A DNA stretch of 37,728 nt from Paramagnetospirillum caucaseum (GTDB lineage: Bacteria > Pseudomonadota > Alphaproteobacteria > Rhodospirillales > Magnetospirillaceae). Where the stretch lies: positions 1 through 37,728 of the forward strand of contig NZ_AONQ01000043.1 in assembly GCF_000342045.1 (NCBI RefSeq), in the 5' to 3' direction. The position numbers were made by a program, and so were the translations under genes. Below the pieces are notes generated by a model. The model did no database searches and had not been told where the DNA came from. It saw nothing but the letters and a program-made list of their open reading frames with translations. The number at the start of each line of letters is the position of its first letter. The stretch's first letter is position 1. Shown in pieces: positions 26,908 through 35,218 of the stretch.

Positions 26908-27763
26908 GGGCCAAAGCCCCGCTTTGGTGCACTTCCTGGCACAGCGGCCGCGCCTGCGGCTGCTGGCCTACCGCCTGCTGGGCAGCGCCGCCGATGCCGA
27001 CGACGTGGTGCAGGACGCCTGGCTGAAATGGTGCAAGGTGGCGGAGGGCATCGACGAGCCCGCCGCCTTCCTCACCACCCAGGTCACCCGGCTGGCCGTC
27101 GACCGCCTGCGCACGGCCCGGCGCCGCGCCCGTCTCGGCGCCCAATGGCTGCCCGATCCCTGGGTCGAGCCGGTGGAGCCGGGCGAGGCCGACCTGTCCA
27201 CCGGGCTGCTGTTGCTGCTGGAGCGCCTGACGCCGGACCAGCGGGCGGTCTATGTGCTGCGGGAAGCCATGGACCTGGACTTCGCCGAGATCGCCGCCAT
27301 CCTCGACAAGGCGGTGGCCACCTGCCGCCAGACCATGAGCCGCGCCCGTGCCGCCCTGAAGGGAGGGGCGCGCTACGATTGGGACGCCGCCCAGACCGCC
27401 ACCCTGGTCCAGCGCTTCGCCGCCGCCTGCGACCAGCGCGACTATGCCGCCCTGGTGACGCTGCTGGGCGCCGAATCCCGCCTGATCAGCGACGGCGGCG
27501 CCAAGGTCAAGTCGGCCCGCAACCCCATCCTCGGTCCCGACCGCATCGCCCGCTTCCTGCTCGGGGTGCGCCGCAAGTTCCAGCCCGCCGACTTCGCCTT
27601 CCGCATGGCCGAGATCAACGGCCTGCCCGCCCTGATCGGCGAGGCCGGGGGGCGGACGCGCTGGGTGGTCACCCTGGGCTGCGCCGGCGGGCGCATCGGC
27701 GGACTCTACCTGCTGGCCGATCCCGACCGGTTGCCTTACTCCACCATCTCGGAATCGGTATAG
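26900..27763 (+). CDS. ECF41-family RNA polymerase sigma factor with C-terminal SnoaL-like domain
   Basis: This 287-aa sigma factor has region 2 (about 8-75, with AYRLLGSAADADDVVQDAWL in part), region 4 (about 100-155), and an extra SnoaL-like C-terminal domain (about 165-285). In the ECF41 family that domain replaces a separate anti-sigma factor and tunes activity. The family landmarks are all visible with conservative changes: WLPDP at 83-87 (family WLPEP), DGGAK at 198-202 (family DGGGK) and DPDRL at 274-278 (family NPDKL). No anti-sigma gene is adjacent, as expected. It is co-transcribed with the AhpD-like gene, and its end overlaps the convergent serB by 28 bp. Confidence 0.93.
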   Translation: MAEGQSPALVHFLAQRPRLRLLAYRLLGSAADADDVVQDAWLKWCKVAEGIDEPAAFLTTQVTRLAVDRLRTARRRARLGAQWLPDPWVEPVEPGEADLSTGLLLLLERLTPDQRAVYVLREAMDLDFAEIAAILDKAVATCRQTMSRARAALKGGARYDWDAAQTATLVQRFAAACDQRDYAALVTLLGAESRLISDGGAKVKSARNPILGPDRIARFLLGVRRKFQPADFAFRMAEINGLPALIGEAGGRTRWVVTLGCAGGRIGGLYLLADPDRLPYSTISESV

Positions 27764-28632
27764 CCCTGGGCGTAGAGCAGGGTGACCAGGTCGCCGTGAT
27801 CGACCCGCACGCGGGCCTCGGCGGCCACCACCGGCTTGGCGTGGAAGGCGACGCCCAGGCCGGCGGCGCGCAGCATGTCGAGGTCGTTGGCGCCGTCGCC
27901 CACCGCCACCGCCAGATAGGGCGTGATGCCCAGCTCTTCCGAGACGGCGTTGAGCGTCGCCAGCTTGGCCTCGCGGCCGATGATGGTGTCGCCCACCTGA
28001 CCGGTCAGCCGGCCGTCCTCGACGATCAGTTCGTTGGCGATGTCGCGGTGGAAGCCGCAGGCCTCGCGCACCTTGGAGGTGAAGAACTTGAAGCCGCCCG
28101 ACACCAGCACGGCATGGGCGCCATGCTTGACCATGGTGCGCACCAGCTTGTGGGCGCCCGGCGTGAACTCGATGCGGTCCCAGGTCTTCTGCAGGCACTC
28201 CTCCGGCAGGTTCTTCAGCAGGCCGACCCGTTCGCGCAGCGCGGCCTCGAAACCGATCTCGCCGTTCATGGCCCGTGCGGTGATGCGCGCGATGTGGTCC
28301 TTCAGCCCGGCGAAATCGGCCAGTTCGTCCAGGGTCTCGCCGGTGACCATGGTGGAATCCATGTCGGCGACCAGCAGCGCCTTGCGCCGCCCCTCGGCCT
28401 TCTGGGCCACCACGTCCACGCTCCAGCCTTCCAGGATGCGTGCCGCGATCTGATCGGCCTGGCGCGGATCGAGTTCGGAAAAATCAAGGTCGCAGGCGTG
28501 TTCCGGACTCAGCCAGCGGGCATGGCCCACCTCGGCGCCCAACGCCCTGAGCGCGCCGCGGACCTCGAACACCAGCGAGGAATCGAGCCCCTCTCCGCCA
28601 TGTCCGGCGATCAGAGTCAGAACGTTGATCAT
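27736..28632 (-). CDS. serB: Phosphoserine phosphatase SerB
   Basis: SerB catalyses the last step of serine synthesis, hydrolysing O-phosphoserine. The 298-aa HAD-superfamily enzyme has an N-terminal ACT-like region (1-75). The catalytic motif DMDST follows, with nucleophile Asp90 and acid/base Asp92. Motif II is in VSGGFKFF (about 178-185) and motif IV in GDGANDLDML (about 248-257). An AAGGACC site supports the ATG. Its 3' end overlaps the convergent sigma gene by 28 bp. Its start is divergent from the DUF1015 gene, a family often found beside serine-synthesis genes. Confidence 0.95.
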   Translation of the reverse strand: MINVLTLIAGHGGEGLDSSLVFEVRGALRALGAEVGHARWLSPEHACDLDFSELDPRQADQIAARILEGWSVDVVAQKAEGRRKALLVADMDSTMVTGETLDELADFAGLKDHIARITARAMNGEIGFEAALRERVGLLKNLPEECLQKTWDRIEFTPGAHKLVRTMVKHGAHAVLVSGGFKFFTSKVREACGFHRDIANELIVEDGRLTGQVGDTIIGREAKLATLNAVSEELGITPYLAVAVGDGANDLDMLRAAGLGVAFHAKPVVAAEARVRVDHGDLVTLLYAQGYTDSEMVE

Positions 28633-28768
28633 GGCGGGTCCTTGCGGGAGAGGGAAAAACGGTCCCGTTTACTGCACCGCAGCACGGATTGGCAAGCAGG
28701 AAGCCCTTGGCGGAAGCCCGGGGGAGAGATAAACCGGAGGGAACAAGACGTTCAAGGGAGGTTCCCAG

Positions 28769-30016
28769 GTGTCCGTGCCGCTGTTCCGTCCGTTTCCCGG
28801 CCTGCGTCCCACTCCGGCCACCGCGTCCCAGGTGGCGGCGGCGCCCTACGACGTGCTGTCCTCCGACGAGGCCCGCGAGATGGCGGCGGGCAGGCCCCAT
28901 TCCTTCCTGCACGTCTCCAAGCCGGAAATCGACCTGCCCCCCGGCGTCGACGCCTATTCCCCCGCCGTCTACGCCAAGGCGGCGGAGAACCTGAATTCCA
29001 TGATGGCGGCCGGCGTGCTGGTCAGGGATGCCGGGCCCTGCTTCTACGTCTACCGCCTGAAGATGGGCGGGCACGTGCAGACCGGCATCGTCGGCGGTGC
29101 CTCGGTGGCGGCCTACGATGCCAACCGCATCCGCAAGCACGAGTTCACCCGCCCCGACAAGGAGGACGACCGCGTCCGCCAGATCGACGCCTGCGACGCC
29201 CAGACCGGCCCGGTGCTGCTGGCCCACCGCGACACGCCGGAAATCGCCGCCGCCGTCGCCGCCGTGACGGCCGGTGCCCCGGCCTATTCAGTCACCGCCG
29301 CCGACGGTATCGAGCACACCCTGTGGGTGATGGACGGCGAGGCCGGGATCAAGGCGGTGGCCAAGGCGTTCGACGCCATGACGGCGGTCTACATTGCCGA
29401 CGGCCATCACCGCTCGGCGGCCGCCTCGCGGGTGGCCATGGTGCGCCGTGAACGCAAGTGCTGCGCTTCCGGCGAGGAGGCCTATGAGAGCTTCCTGGCG
29501 GTGAGCTTCCCCCTCCATGAGATGAAGATCTTCGACTACAACCGGGTGGTGACAGATCTCAACGGCCTTTCCCCCGAGGCCTTCCTTTCGGCGCTGGAGG
29601 CCGGGTTCACGGTGGAGCCCGTGCCGGAACCGGCCAAGCCCGCCCAGGCTCGCCGGTTCGGCCTCTATCTCCAGGGCCGGTGGTACCGGCTGGGGCTGAA
29701 GAATCCGCCGCCCGCCGATCCGGTGGCGCGCCTGGACGTCAGCCTGTTGTCCGAGCGCTTGCTGGGGCCGGTGCTGGGTATCACCGACCTGCGCAAGGAC
29801 AAGCGCATCGACTTCGTCGGCGGCAAGCGCGGCCTGGGCGAACTGGAGCGGCGCGTCGATTCGGGCGAGATGGCCTGCGCCTTCGCCCTTTACCCGACCA
29901 GCATGGAGGATCTGGTGGCGGTCGCCGATGCCAATCAGGTGATGCCGCCCAAATCCACCTGGTTCGAGCCCAAGCTGGCCGACGGGCTGGTCAGCTATCC
30001 CTTGGACTGGCGGTGA
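28769..30016 (+). CDS. DUF1015 family protein
   Basis: This 415-aa cytoplasmic protein belongs to DUF1015 (COG4198). The typical start VPLFRPFPGLRP, the motif AAPYDVLSSDEAREM, the central FIYR-like CFYVYRL and the conserved YIADGHHRSAAA near residue 210 are all there. A C-terminal region with RIDFVGGKRG is also usual. The biochemical role is unsettled. The family is often linked with serA/serC, and here it is divergent from serB across 136 bp, which supports a tie to serine metabolism. The GTG start has a GGGAGG site 8 nt upstream. Confidence 0.9.
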   Translation: MSVPLFRPFPGLRPTPATASQVAAAPYDVLSSDEAREMAAGRPHSFLHVSKPEIDLPPGVDAYSPAVYAKAAENLNSMMAAGVLVRDAGPCFYVYRLKMGGHVQTGIVGGASVAAYDANRIRKHEFTRPDKEDDRVRQIDACDAQTGPVLLAHRDTPEIAAAVAAVTAGAPAYSVTAADGIEHTLWVMDGEAGIKAVAKAFDAMTAVYIADGHHRSAAASRVAMVRRERKCCASGEEAYESFLAVSFPLHEMKIFDYNRVVTDLNGLSPEAFLSALEAGFTVEPVPEPAKPAQARRFGLYLQGRWYRLGLKNPPPADPVARLDVSLLSERLLGPVLGITDLRKDKRIDFVGGKRGLGELERRVDSGEMACAFALYPTSMEDLVAVADANQVMPPKSTWFEPKLADGLVSYPLDWR

Positions 30017-30024
30017 CATGATTT

Positions 30025-30123
30025 ATCATTCCGAGCCACGGGCGAGGAATCTCCGCCTGACGGGACGGTACCGATTCTAAAAAGCCGTGCCAGAATGAGA
30101 TCCTTCGCGTTGCTCAGGATGAC
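30025..30123. repeat. Palindromic intergenic repeat, copy 2
   Basis: A diverged copy of the repeat at 26264-26362. The same order of parts is seen: a TCATTCCGAG-type arm, CTCCGCCTG, GGTACCG, CCAGAATGAGATCC and the closing AGGATGAC arm. The arms match each other less well than in copy 1. It fills much of the 180-bp gap between DUF1015 and the second protease. Confidence 0.75.
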
Positions 30124-30196
30124 AGCCTCGAAGAGGTGACGCCGCACCGCGAATGACCTTATATAGGGGGCAGTCTTTCCAGTTCAGCGGGCTTCC

Positions 30197-31601
30197 ATGA
30201 CCACGTCCATCAAGTGCCTTGCCGCCGCCCTTGTGTTCCTGACCGCCATTCCAGCCGCCCAGGCCCAGACCCAGGTGGTCCCCACCTCGCGCGAGCAGGT
30301 GAAGCTGACCTTCGCGCCGGTCAGCCGCCAGGTGGCGCCGGCCGTGGTCAACATCTACACCAAGCGGGTGGTGCGCGCCGCCGCCTCGCCGCTGTTCGCC
30401 GACCCGTTCTTCCGCCGCTTCTTCGGCGACGTGCCGGGCATGGGCCAGGACCGGGTGCAGCGTTCCCTGGGCTCGGGGGTGATCATCGCCGCCGACGGCA
30501 CGGTGGTGACCAACCACCACGTGATCAAGGACGCCGACGAGGTCACCGTGGTGCTGTCCGACCGCCGCGAGTTCGAGGCCCGCATCGTCGGCTCCGACGA
30601 CCGCACCGATCTGGCGGTTCTCAAGATCGACGGCGGCAAGGAGAGCTTTCCCACCCTGGTGCTGGGCGATTCCGACGCCATCGAGGTGGGCGACGTGGTG
30701 ATGGCCGTGGGCAACCCGTTCGGCGTCGGCCAGACGGTGACCCAGGGCATCGTCTCGGCCCTGGCGCGGACCAATGTAGGCATTTCCGACGTCCAGAGCT
30801 TCATCCAGACCGACGCCGCCATCAATCCCGGCAATTCCGGCGGCGCCCTGGTGGATCTGCAGGGAAGGCTGATCGGCATCAACACCGCCATCTATTCCAA
30901 GGACGGCGGCTCCAACGGCATCGGCTTCGCCATTCCCACCGCGCTGGTGCGCCAGGTGGCGGCTTCCATCGCCAAGGGCGGCAAGGTGGTACGGCCCTGG
31001 CTGGGGGCAAGCGGGCAGGCGGTGACCGCCGACCTCGCCCAGGCCCTGAAGCTGCCGCGCCCCATCGGCGTGCTGGTCAACCATATCCATGGCGATTCCC
31101 CCGCCGCCCGCGGCGGCCTGATGGACGGCGACGTCATCGTGGCGGTGGAAGGGCGCGAGGTGGATCGACCCCGAAGGCATGCGCTTCCGCCTCGCCACCC
31201 TGCCCATCGGCGGCGACGCACGCCTGACCGTGCTGCGGGCCGGGGCGGAAAAGACCCTTACCGTCCGTCTGGTGGCGCCGCCCGAGACTCCGCCGCGCGA
31301 CAAGACCGAGATTTCGGGGCGCAATCCCTTCAACGGCGCCACCCTGGTCAACCTCAACCCGGCCCTGGCCGAGGAGATCGGCATCAATTCCGGCCTCTCC
31401 GGCGTGATGGTCTTCGGCATCAAGCGGGGGTCGGTGGCCAACCGGCTGGGGCTGCAGCCCGGCGACATGCTGCTCAAGGTCAACGAGCGTCCCGTTCCCA
31501 GCGTCGCCGAGGCCCGCAAGCTGCTGGGCGTCGAATCGCCCCGCTGGGCCATCACCATCAAGCGCAACGGCGAGGTGATGAGTCTGGTCCTCGGCGGATG
31601 A
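30197..31601 (+). pseudogene. Second Do/DegP-like serine protease, interrupted by a one-base frameshift
   Basis: Codons 1 to about 322 encode a normal HtrA protease. It has a signal peptide (LAAALVFLTAIPAAQA), His108 (TNHHVI), Asp138 (DLAVLK) and Ser213 (GNSGGA) as triad, and the first PDZ domain up to GREVD near 31165. From there the family sequence continues in the +1 frame (DPEGMRFRLATLPIGG..., second PDZ GMLLKVNERPVPSVAEARKLLG in part) to a TGA at 31599-31601. One extra base around 31162-31166 explains the break. The restored protein would be about 467 aa. The second-frame stop overlaps the rarA ATG in the usual ATGA way, so the ancestral end is intact. It may be a real mutation or a sequencing error. 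Confidence 0.88.
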
Positions 31602-32887
31602 GCGGACTCTTCGACAATCCCACGGACCGGCCCCTGGCCGAACAGCTGCGTCCGGCGGCGCTGGAGGAGGTGGTGGGGCAATCCCACCTGCTGGCCCCCG
31701 CCGCGCCGCTGGGCCGCATGCTGGCGGCGGGGCGTCTGGCCTCGGTGATCCTGTGGGGGCCGCCCGGCTGCGGCAAGACCACCATCGCCCGCCTGCTGGC
31801 CGAGCGGGTGGGACTGTATTTCGAGCCGCTGTCGGCGGTGTTCTCCGGCGTCGCCGATCTGCGCAAGGTGTTCGATGCGGCGGAAAAGCGCAAACAGACC
31901 GGTCGGTCGACCTTGCTGTTCGTGGACGAGATCCATCGCTTCAACCGGGCGCAGCAGGACGGCTTCCTGCCCTATGTGGAGAACGGCACCGTGGTGCTGG
32001 TGGGCGCCACCACGGAAAACCCCTCCTTCGAGCTGAACGGGGCGCTGCTGTCGCGCTGTCAGGTGCTGGTGCTGCACCGCCTGGACGATGCCGCCCTCGA
32101 CCTGCTGCTGTCTCGTGCCGAGGGCGTGCTGGGCCGCCCGCTGCCGCTGGATGCCGAGGCCCGCGCCGTCCTGCGCGCCATGGCCGACGGCGACGGCCGC
32201 TACCTGCTCAATCTGGCCGAGGATCTGGCGGCGCTTCCACCCGAGCCGGCACTTGATCCGGCCGGGCTGGCAAGCGCGGTGCAGCGCCGGGCGCCAGCCT
32301 ACGACAAGGACCGCGAGGGCCATTACAACCTGATCAGCGCGCTCCACAAGAGCTTGCGCGGCTCGGACACCGACGCGGCGCTCTATTGGATGGCCCGTAT
32401 GCTGGAAGGGGGCGAGGACCCGCTGTTCATCGCCCGGCGGCTGACCCGCTTCGCGGTGGAGGATATCGGGCTGGCCGATCCGCAAGCCGTCACCCAGGCC
32501 ATCGCCGCCTGGGACGTCTTCGAGCGCCTAGGGAGCCCCGAGGGCGAACTGGCGCTGGCCCAACTGGTGATCTATCTCGGCACGGCGCCCAAGTCCAACG
32601 CCGCCTACATGGCCTACAAGGCGGCGCGCAAGGCGGCCAAGACGACGGGCTCGTTGATGCCGCCCGCCCATATCCTCAACGCGCCGACCCGGATGATGAA
32701 GGACCTGGGCTATTCCAAGGGCTACCGGTACGACCACGACGACCCGGACGGCTTCTCGGGCCAGAACTACTTCCCCGACGGCATGGAGCGGGCACGGTTC
32801 TACCGCCCGGTCGAGCGCGGCTTCGAGCGCGAGATCAGGAAGCGCCTGGAGTATTGGGACAGGCTGCGGGCGAAGAAGGGGGGGTGA
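31598..32887 (+). CDS. rarA: Replication-associated recombination protein A (RarA/MgsA) AAA+ ATPase
   Basis: RarA is a clamp-loader-like ATPase acting at stalled replication forks, working with SSB and RecA. The 429-aa product has Walker A GPPGCGKTT (54-62), Walker B LLFVDEIHRFN (106-116), the sensor-1 region GATTENPSFELN and the C-terminal MgsA domain with RRLTRFAVEDIGLADPQA (in part). The ATG overlaps the protease stop. Because the upstream frameshift puts the two genes in one open frame from 30197, automatic calling may join them into an 896-aa fusion, which I reject. Confidence 0.95.
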   Translation: MSGLFDNPTDRPLAEQLRPAALEEVVGQSHLLAPAAPLGRMLAAGRLASVILWGPPGCGKTTIARLLAERVGLYFEPLSAVFSGVADLRKVFDAAEKRKQTGRSTLLFVDEIHRFNRAQQDGFLPYVENGTVVLVGATTENPSFELNGALLSRCQVLVLHRLDDAALDLLLSRAEGVLGRPLPLDAEARAVLRAMADGDGRYLLNLAEDLAALPPEPALDPAGLASAVQRRAPAYDKDREGHYNLISALHKSLRGSDTDAALYWMARMLEGGEDPLFIARRLTRFAVEDIGLADPQAVTQAIAAWDVFERLGSPEGELALAQLVIYLGTAPKSNAAYMAYKAARKAAKTTGSLMPPAHILNAPTRMMKDLGYSKGYRYDHDDPDGFSGQNYFPDGMERARFYRPVERGFEREIRKRLEYWDRLRAKKGG

Positions 32888-32907
32888 TGCTTTATTGTCG
32901 TGGAAAT

Positions 32908-33357
32908 TTATCGTCGCCTGAGTAACGTTCGAAATGCGACGACGACAGCATAGATAATGCCGAAGCCAGCAATACCCTTGCCAACAGTTCCGAGGATGTT
33001 CAGCGCAGTGGCGGACTGCGTGGCGGAGCCAAAGAACAGCATTATGGAAAAAAGTATACACAAACCAATTACAGCAACACCAAATGAAGCTGCGATCCAT
33101 TTGGCAAGATGAAGCCTCTCTCGCTCAATTGCTGAGTTCTCAGCGCGGGCATTCCGTTCATCATCCAGTTTTGCCATATGAAATTCGAATTGGCGTTTGT
33201 CAGAGGCATCGTTAGCCTCAATCGCTGCCCGCACAACCTCTGTCCGCTTGTCTTGGCTGCGAATACGCTCTCGCTCGACCTCGAGCGCCTGCTCAAACAG
33301 TTCAAGTTGGTTCGGGTCCTTGATCGGCGGAATAACCTCCTGGCTTGCTTCCGTCAT
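32908..33357 (-). CDS. Small membrane protein of unknown function (low-GC insert)
   Basis: I do not recognise this family. The 149-aa protein has a charged, helical, probably coiled-coil N-terminal half (LFEQALEVERERIRSQDKR...). Two hydrophobic segments follow (about residues 88-108 and 118-140) with a Ser/Thr/Gly loop, and a basic end RTLLRRR. The topology suggests both ends in the cytoplasm. Its ATG directly follows the stop of the upstream 75-aa gene (TAAATG), so the two are probably translated together. The base composition is about 45-50% GC in sampled lines, against about 70% in rarA. Confidence 0.7.
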   Translation of the reverse strand: MTEASQEVIPPIKDPNQLELFEQALEVERERIRSQDKRTEVVRAAIEANDASDKRQFEFHMAKLDDERNARAENSAIERERLHLAKWIAASFGVAVIGLCILFSIMLFFGSATQSATALNILGTVGKGIAGFGIIYAVVVAFRTLLRRR

Positions 33358-33585
33358 TTACCCATAAACCCTACGGCTTGTTGTTGTGCCCGTCGGCAAG
33401 GAATCGGCCATCAAATCGACAGCGAACTCAGCGGGAATGCTCCTGACGCGCCACCCGCCGTAGGGTGTTTCAACGACAGTCGTAATCGTTGTCTCTCCGC
33501 CGGCTTTCCGGCGATGAGCTTCTCTTACCGCCTCATCAAGCGAGTCGTGAAAAGAATCGATGAAAAGAGCGTCCAGCTTGCCCAT
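33358..33585 (-). CDS. Small unknown protein (low-GC insert)
   Basis: This 75-aa protein starts with an acidic helix (MGKLDALFIDSFHDSLDEAVREAHRR) that I give only in outline, followed by a beta-like segment TTVVETPYGGWRVRSIPAEF. No known domain is recognised and there is no membrane segment. The AGGAGAAA ribosome site 8 nt before the ATG is good evidence that it is translated. It touches the 149-aa membrane protein gene and forms a two-gene unit with it. Confidence 0.65.
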   Translation of the reverse strand: MGKLDALFIDSFHDSLDEAVREAHRRKAGGETTITTVVETPYGGWRVRSIPAEFAVDLMADSLPTGTTTSRRVYG

Positions 33586-33778
33586 CGCTAGATTTCTCCT
33601 ACAGGGTAAACTGCATTCATCTTAGCTGAGAAATATCCCAGCCCCCCCCCCTCGGCTGCACAATATGCCATCTCGGTATATGGGAGGCAATTGAGCGCAT
33701 GTATATAGGCGGCCCCATTATCAACATGCGGGGCAGTCTTGCCGAAAGAGTGATGCGGTCTGGCGCCCATCGCCCCTA
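33586..33778. other. Non-coding remainder of the low-GC patch
   Basis: This 193-bp stretch holds a run of ten C after AG (about 33642-33651). The run is flanked by CAGCC/GGCTG arms that could form a small hairpin, and is followed by AT-rich sequence. It may contain the promoter of the small genes and the end of the hopanoid operon, but no site is clear. Confidence 0.35.
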
Positions 33779-35218
33779 TCAGCACTCGAGCGCCTTGTCG
33801 CGGGTCCTGAGGAACTGGAAGAACTCGACGCCTTCGCGCAGGCGGCGCTTCATCATGTCCCAGTCGTGCAGCATCTCCCAGACGATCTCGCCGATCTTGC
33901 CGGGGCGGAAGTAGAAGGCCTTGTAGAAGTCGGCCACCGCCTTGAAGATCTCGTCGCTGGGCAGATCGGGATAGGACAGCGCCGCCACCTGCCAGCCGCC
34001 GCCCGCCTCCTTCATCAGCAATTCCTTGTCCTGCTTGAACCAGCCGTTGGCGATGGCCTGCTCGAACAGCTCGGTGCCGGGATAGGGCGCCGCCATGGAC
34101 ACCTGCATGGTGCGCGGATTGACCTCCTTGGCGAAGGCGATGGTCTGCTTGATGGTTTCCCTGGTCTCGCCCGGCAGGCCGAGCACGAAGGTGCCGTGCA
34201 CCACGATGCCCAGCTCGTGGCAATCCTGGGAGAAGCGCTTGATGATGTCCAGGCGCAGGCCCTTCCTGATGTTGTTCAGGATTTCCTGCACGCCGGATTC
34301 GTAGCCGACCACCAGGACGCGCAGGCCGTTGGCCTTCAGCACTTCCAGGGTCTTGCGCGGAATGTTGGCCTTGGCATTGCACGACCACGGCACGCCCAGA
34401 TGGCCGATGCCCCGGGCGATTTCCTCGACCCGCTCCAGGTCGTCGGTGAAGGTGTCGTCGTCGAAGAAGAATTCCTTCACCTCGGGGAACATCTGACGGG
34501 CCAGGGTCACTTCCTCGATGACCTTCCGGGCGCTGCGGGCGCGGTAGACCCGGCCGCCGATGGTCTGCGGCCACAGACAGAAGCTGCACTTCGACTTGCA
34601 GCCGCGCCCGGTGTAGAACGCCATGTAGGGATGGCGGATATAGCCGATGAAGTAGTCGTCGGGATTGAGGTCGCGACGATAGACCGGGCCGACGAAGGGC
34701 AGGGCGTCCATGTCGTGGATCAGCGCCCGGTCCTTGGTGTGGACCGGCTTGCCGTCGGCCCCCCGGAAGGTCAGGCCGTCGATCTCGGCGAAGGGCTTGC
34801 CCTCGGCCACCTCGACGATGGTGTAGTCGAATTCGTGGCGCGCCACGAAATCCACGGCTTCCGAGGTCATCAGGGCCTGCTCGGGCACCGTCGCCACGTG
34901 GGCGCCGACCATGCCGACCATGATGTTGGGATTGGCGGCCTTGAACGCCTCGGCCACCTTGCACTCGGAGGCGTAGGTGGCGGCGCTGGCATAGATCACC
35001 AGCAGTTCGTAGTCCTTGGCCAGCCTCAGGCAGTCGTCCAGGGTCTTGCCGCTGGCCGGGGCATCCACCAGCTTGGAGCCGGGCACCATGGCGGCCGGCT
35101 GGGCCAGCCAGGTGGGGTACCAGTTGGACTTGATCTCGCGCTTCGCCTGGAAACGGGCGCCGGCCCCGCCGTCATAACCGTCGAACGAGGGCGGATTGAG
35201 GAAAAGCGACTTCTTCAT
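33779..35218 (-). CDS. hpnJ: Hopanoid biosynthesis radical SAM protein HpnJ
   Basis: HpnJ is a B12-binding-type radical SAM enzyme that makes the cyclitol ether head group of bacteriohopanetetrol by ring contraction of the sugar. The 479-aa product begins MKKSLFLNPPSFDGYDGGAG. It has a cobalamin-binding-like N-terminal domain (60-150), the cluster motif CKSKCSFC (Cys207, Cys211, Cys214), and a barrel with FFFDDDTFTDD and VVGYESGVQEIL. The C-terminus is that of the family. Its ATG overlaps the hpnI stop (ATGA). The deacetylase HpnK, which acts between HpnI and HpnJ, is not in the window. Confidence 0.92.
   Translation of the reverse strand: MKKSLFLNPPSFDGYDGGAGARFQAKREIKSNWYPTWLAQPAAMVPGSKLVDAPASGKTLDDCLRLAKDYELLVIYASAATYASECKVAEAFKAANPNIMVGMVGAHVATVPEQALMTSEAVDFVARHEFDYTIVEVAEGKPFAEIDGLTFRGADGKPVHTKDRALIHDMDALPFVGPVYRRDLNPDDYFIGYIRHPYMAFYTGRGCKSKCSFCLWPQTIGGRVYRARSARKVIEEVTLARQMFPEVKEFFFDDDTFTDDLERVEEIARGIGHLGVPWSCNAKANIPRKTLEVLKANGLRVLVVGYESGVQEILNNIRKGLRLDIIKRFSQDCHELGIVVHGTFVLGLPGETRETIKQTIAFAKEVNPRTMQVSMAAPYPGTELFEQAIANGWFKQDKELLMKEAGGGWQVAALSYPDLPSDEIFKAVADFYKAFYFRPGKIGEIVWEMLHDWDMMKRRLREGVEFFQFLRTRDKALEC

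Noticed and set aside
30197-32887. A single 896-aa protease-RarA fusion open frame
   Set aside because: The middle part (about 31166-31597) is Arg/Gly/Ala/Gln-rich shadow translation. The true second PDZ domain is in the next frame, and RarA has its own ATG at the usual overlap.
33178-33591. 137-aa plus-strand frame in the low-GC patch
   Set aside because: It lies opposite two frames that have better ribosome-site and topology support; its Cys-rich run looks random.
33640-33652. Run of C as a phase-variable tract
   Set aside because: It is not inside or just before a coding region whose frame or promoter spacing it would change.
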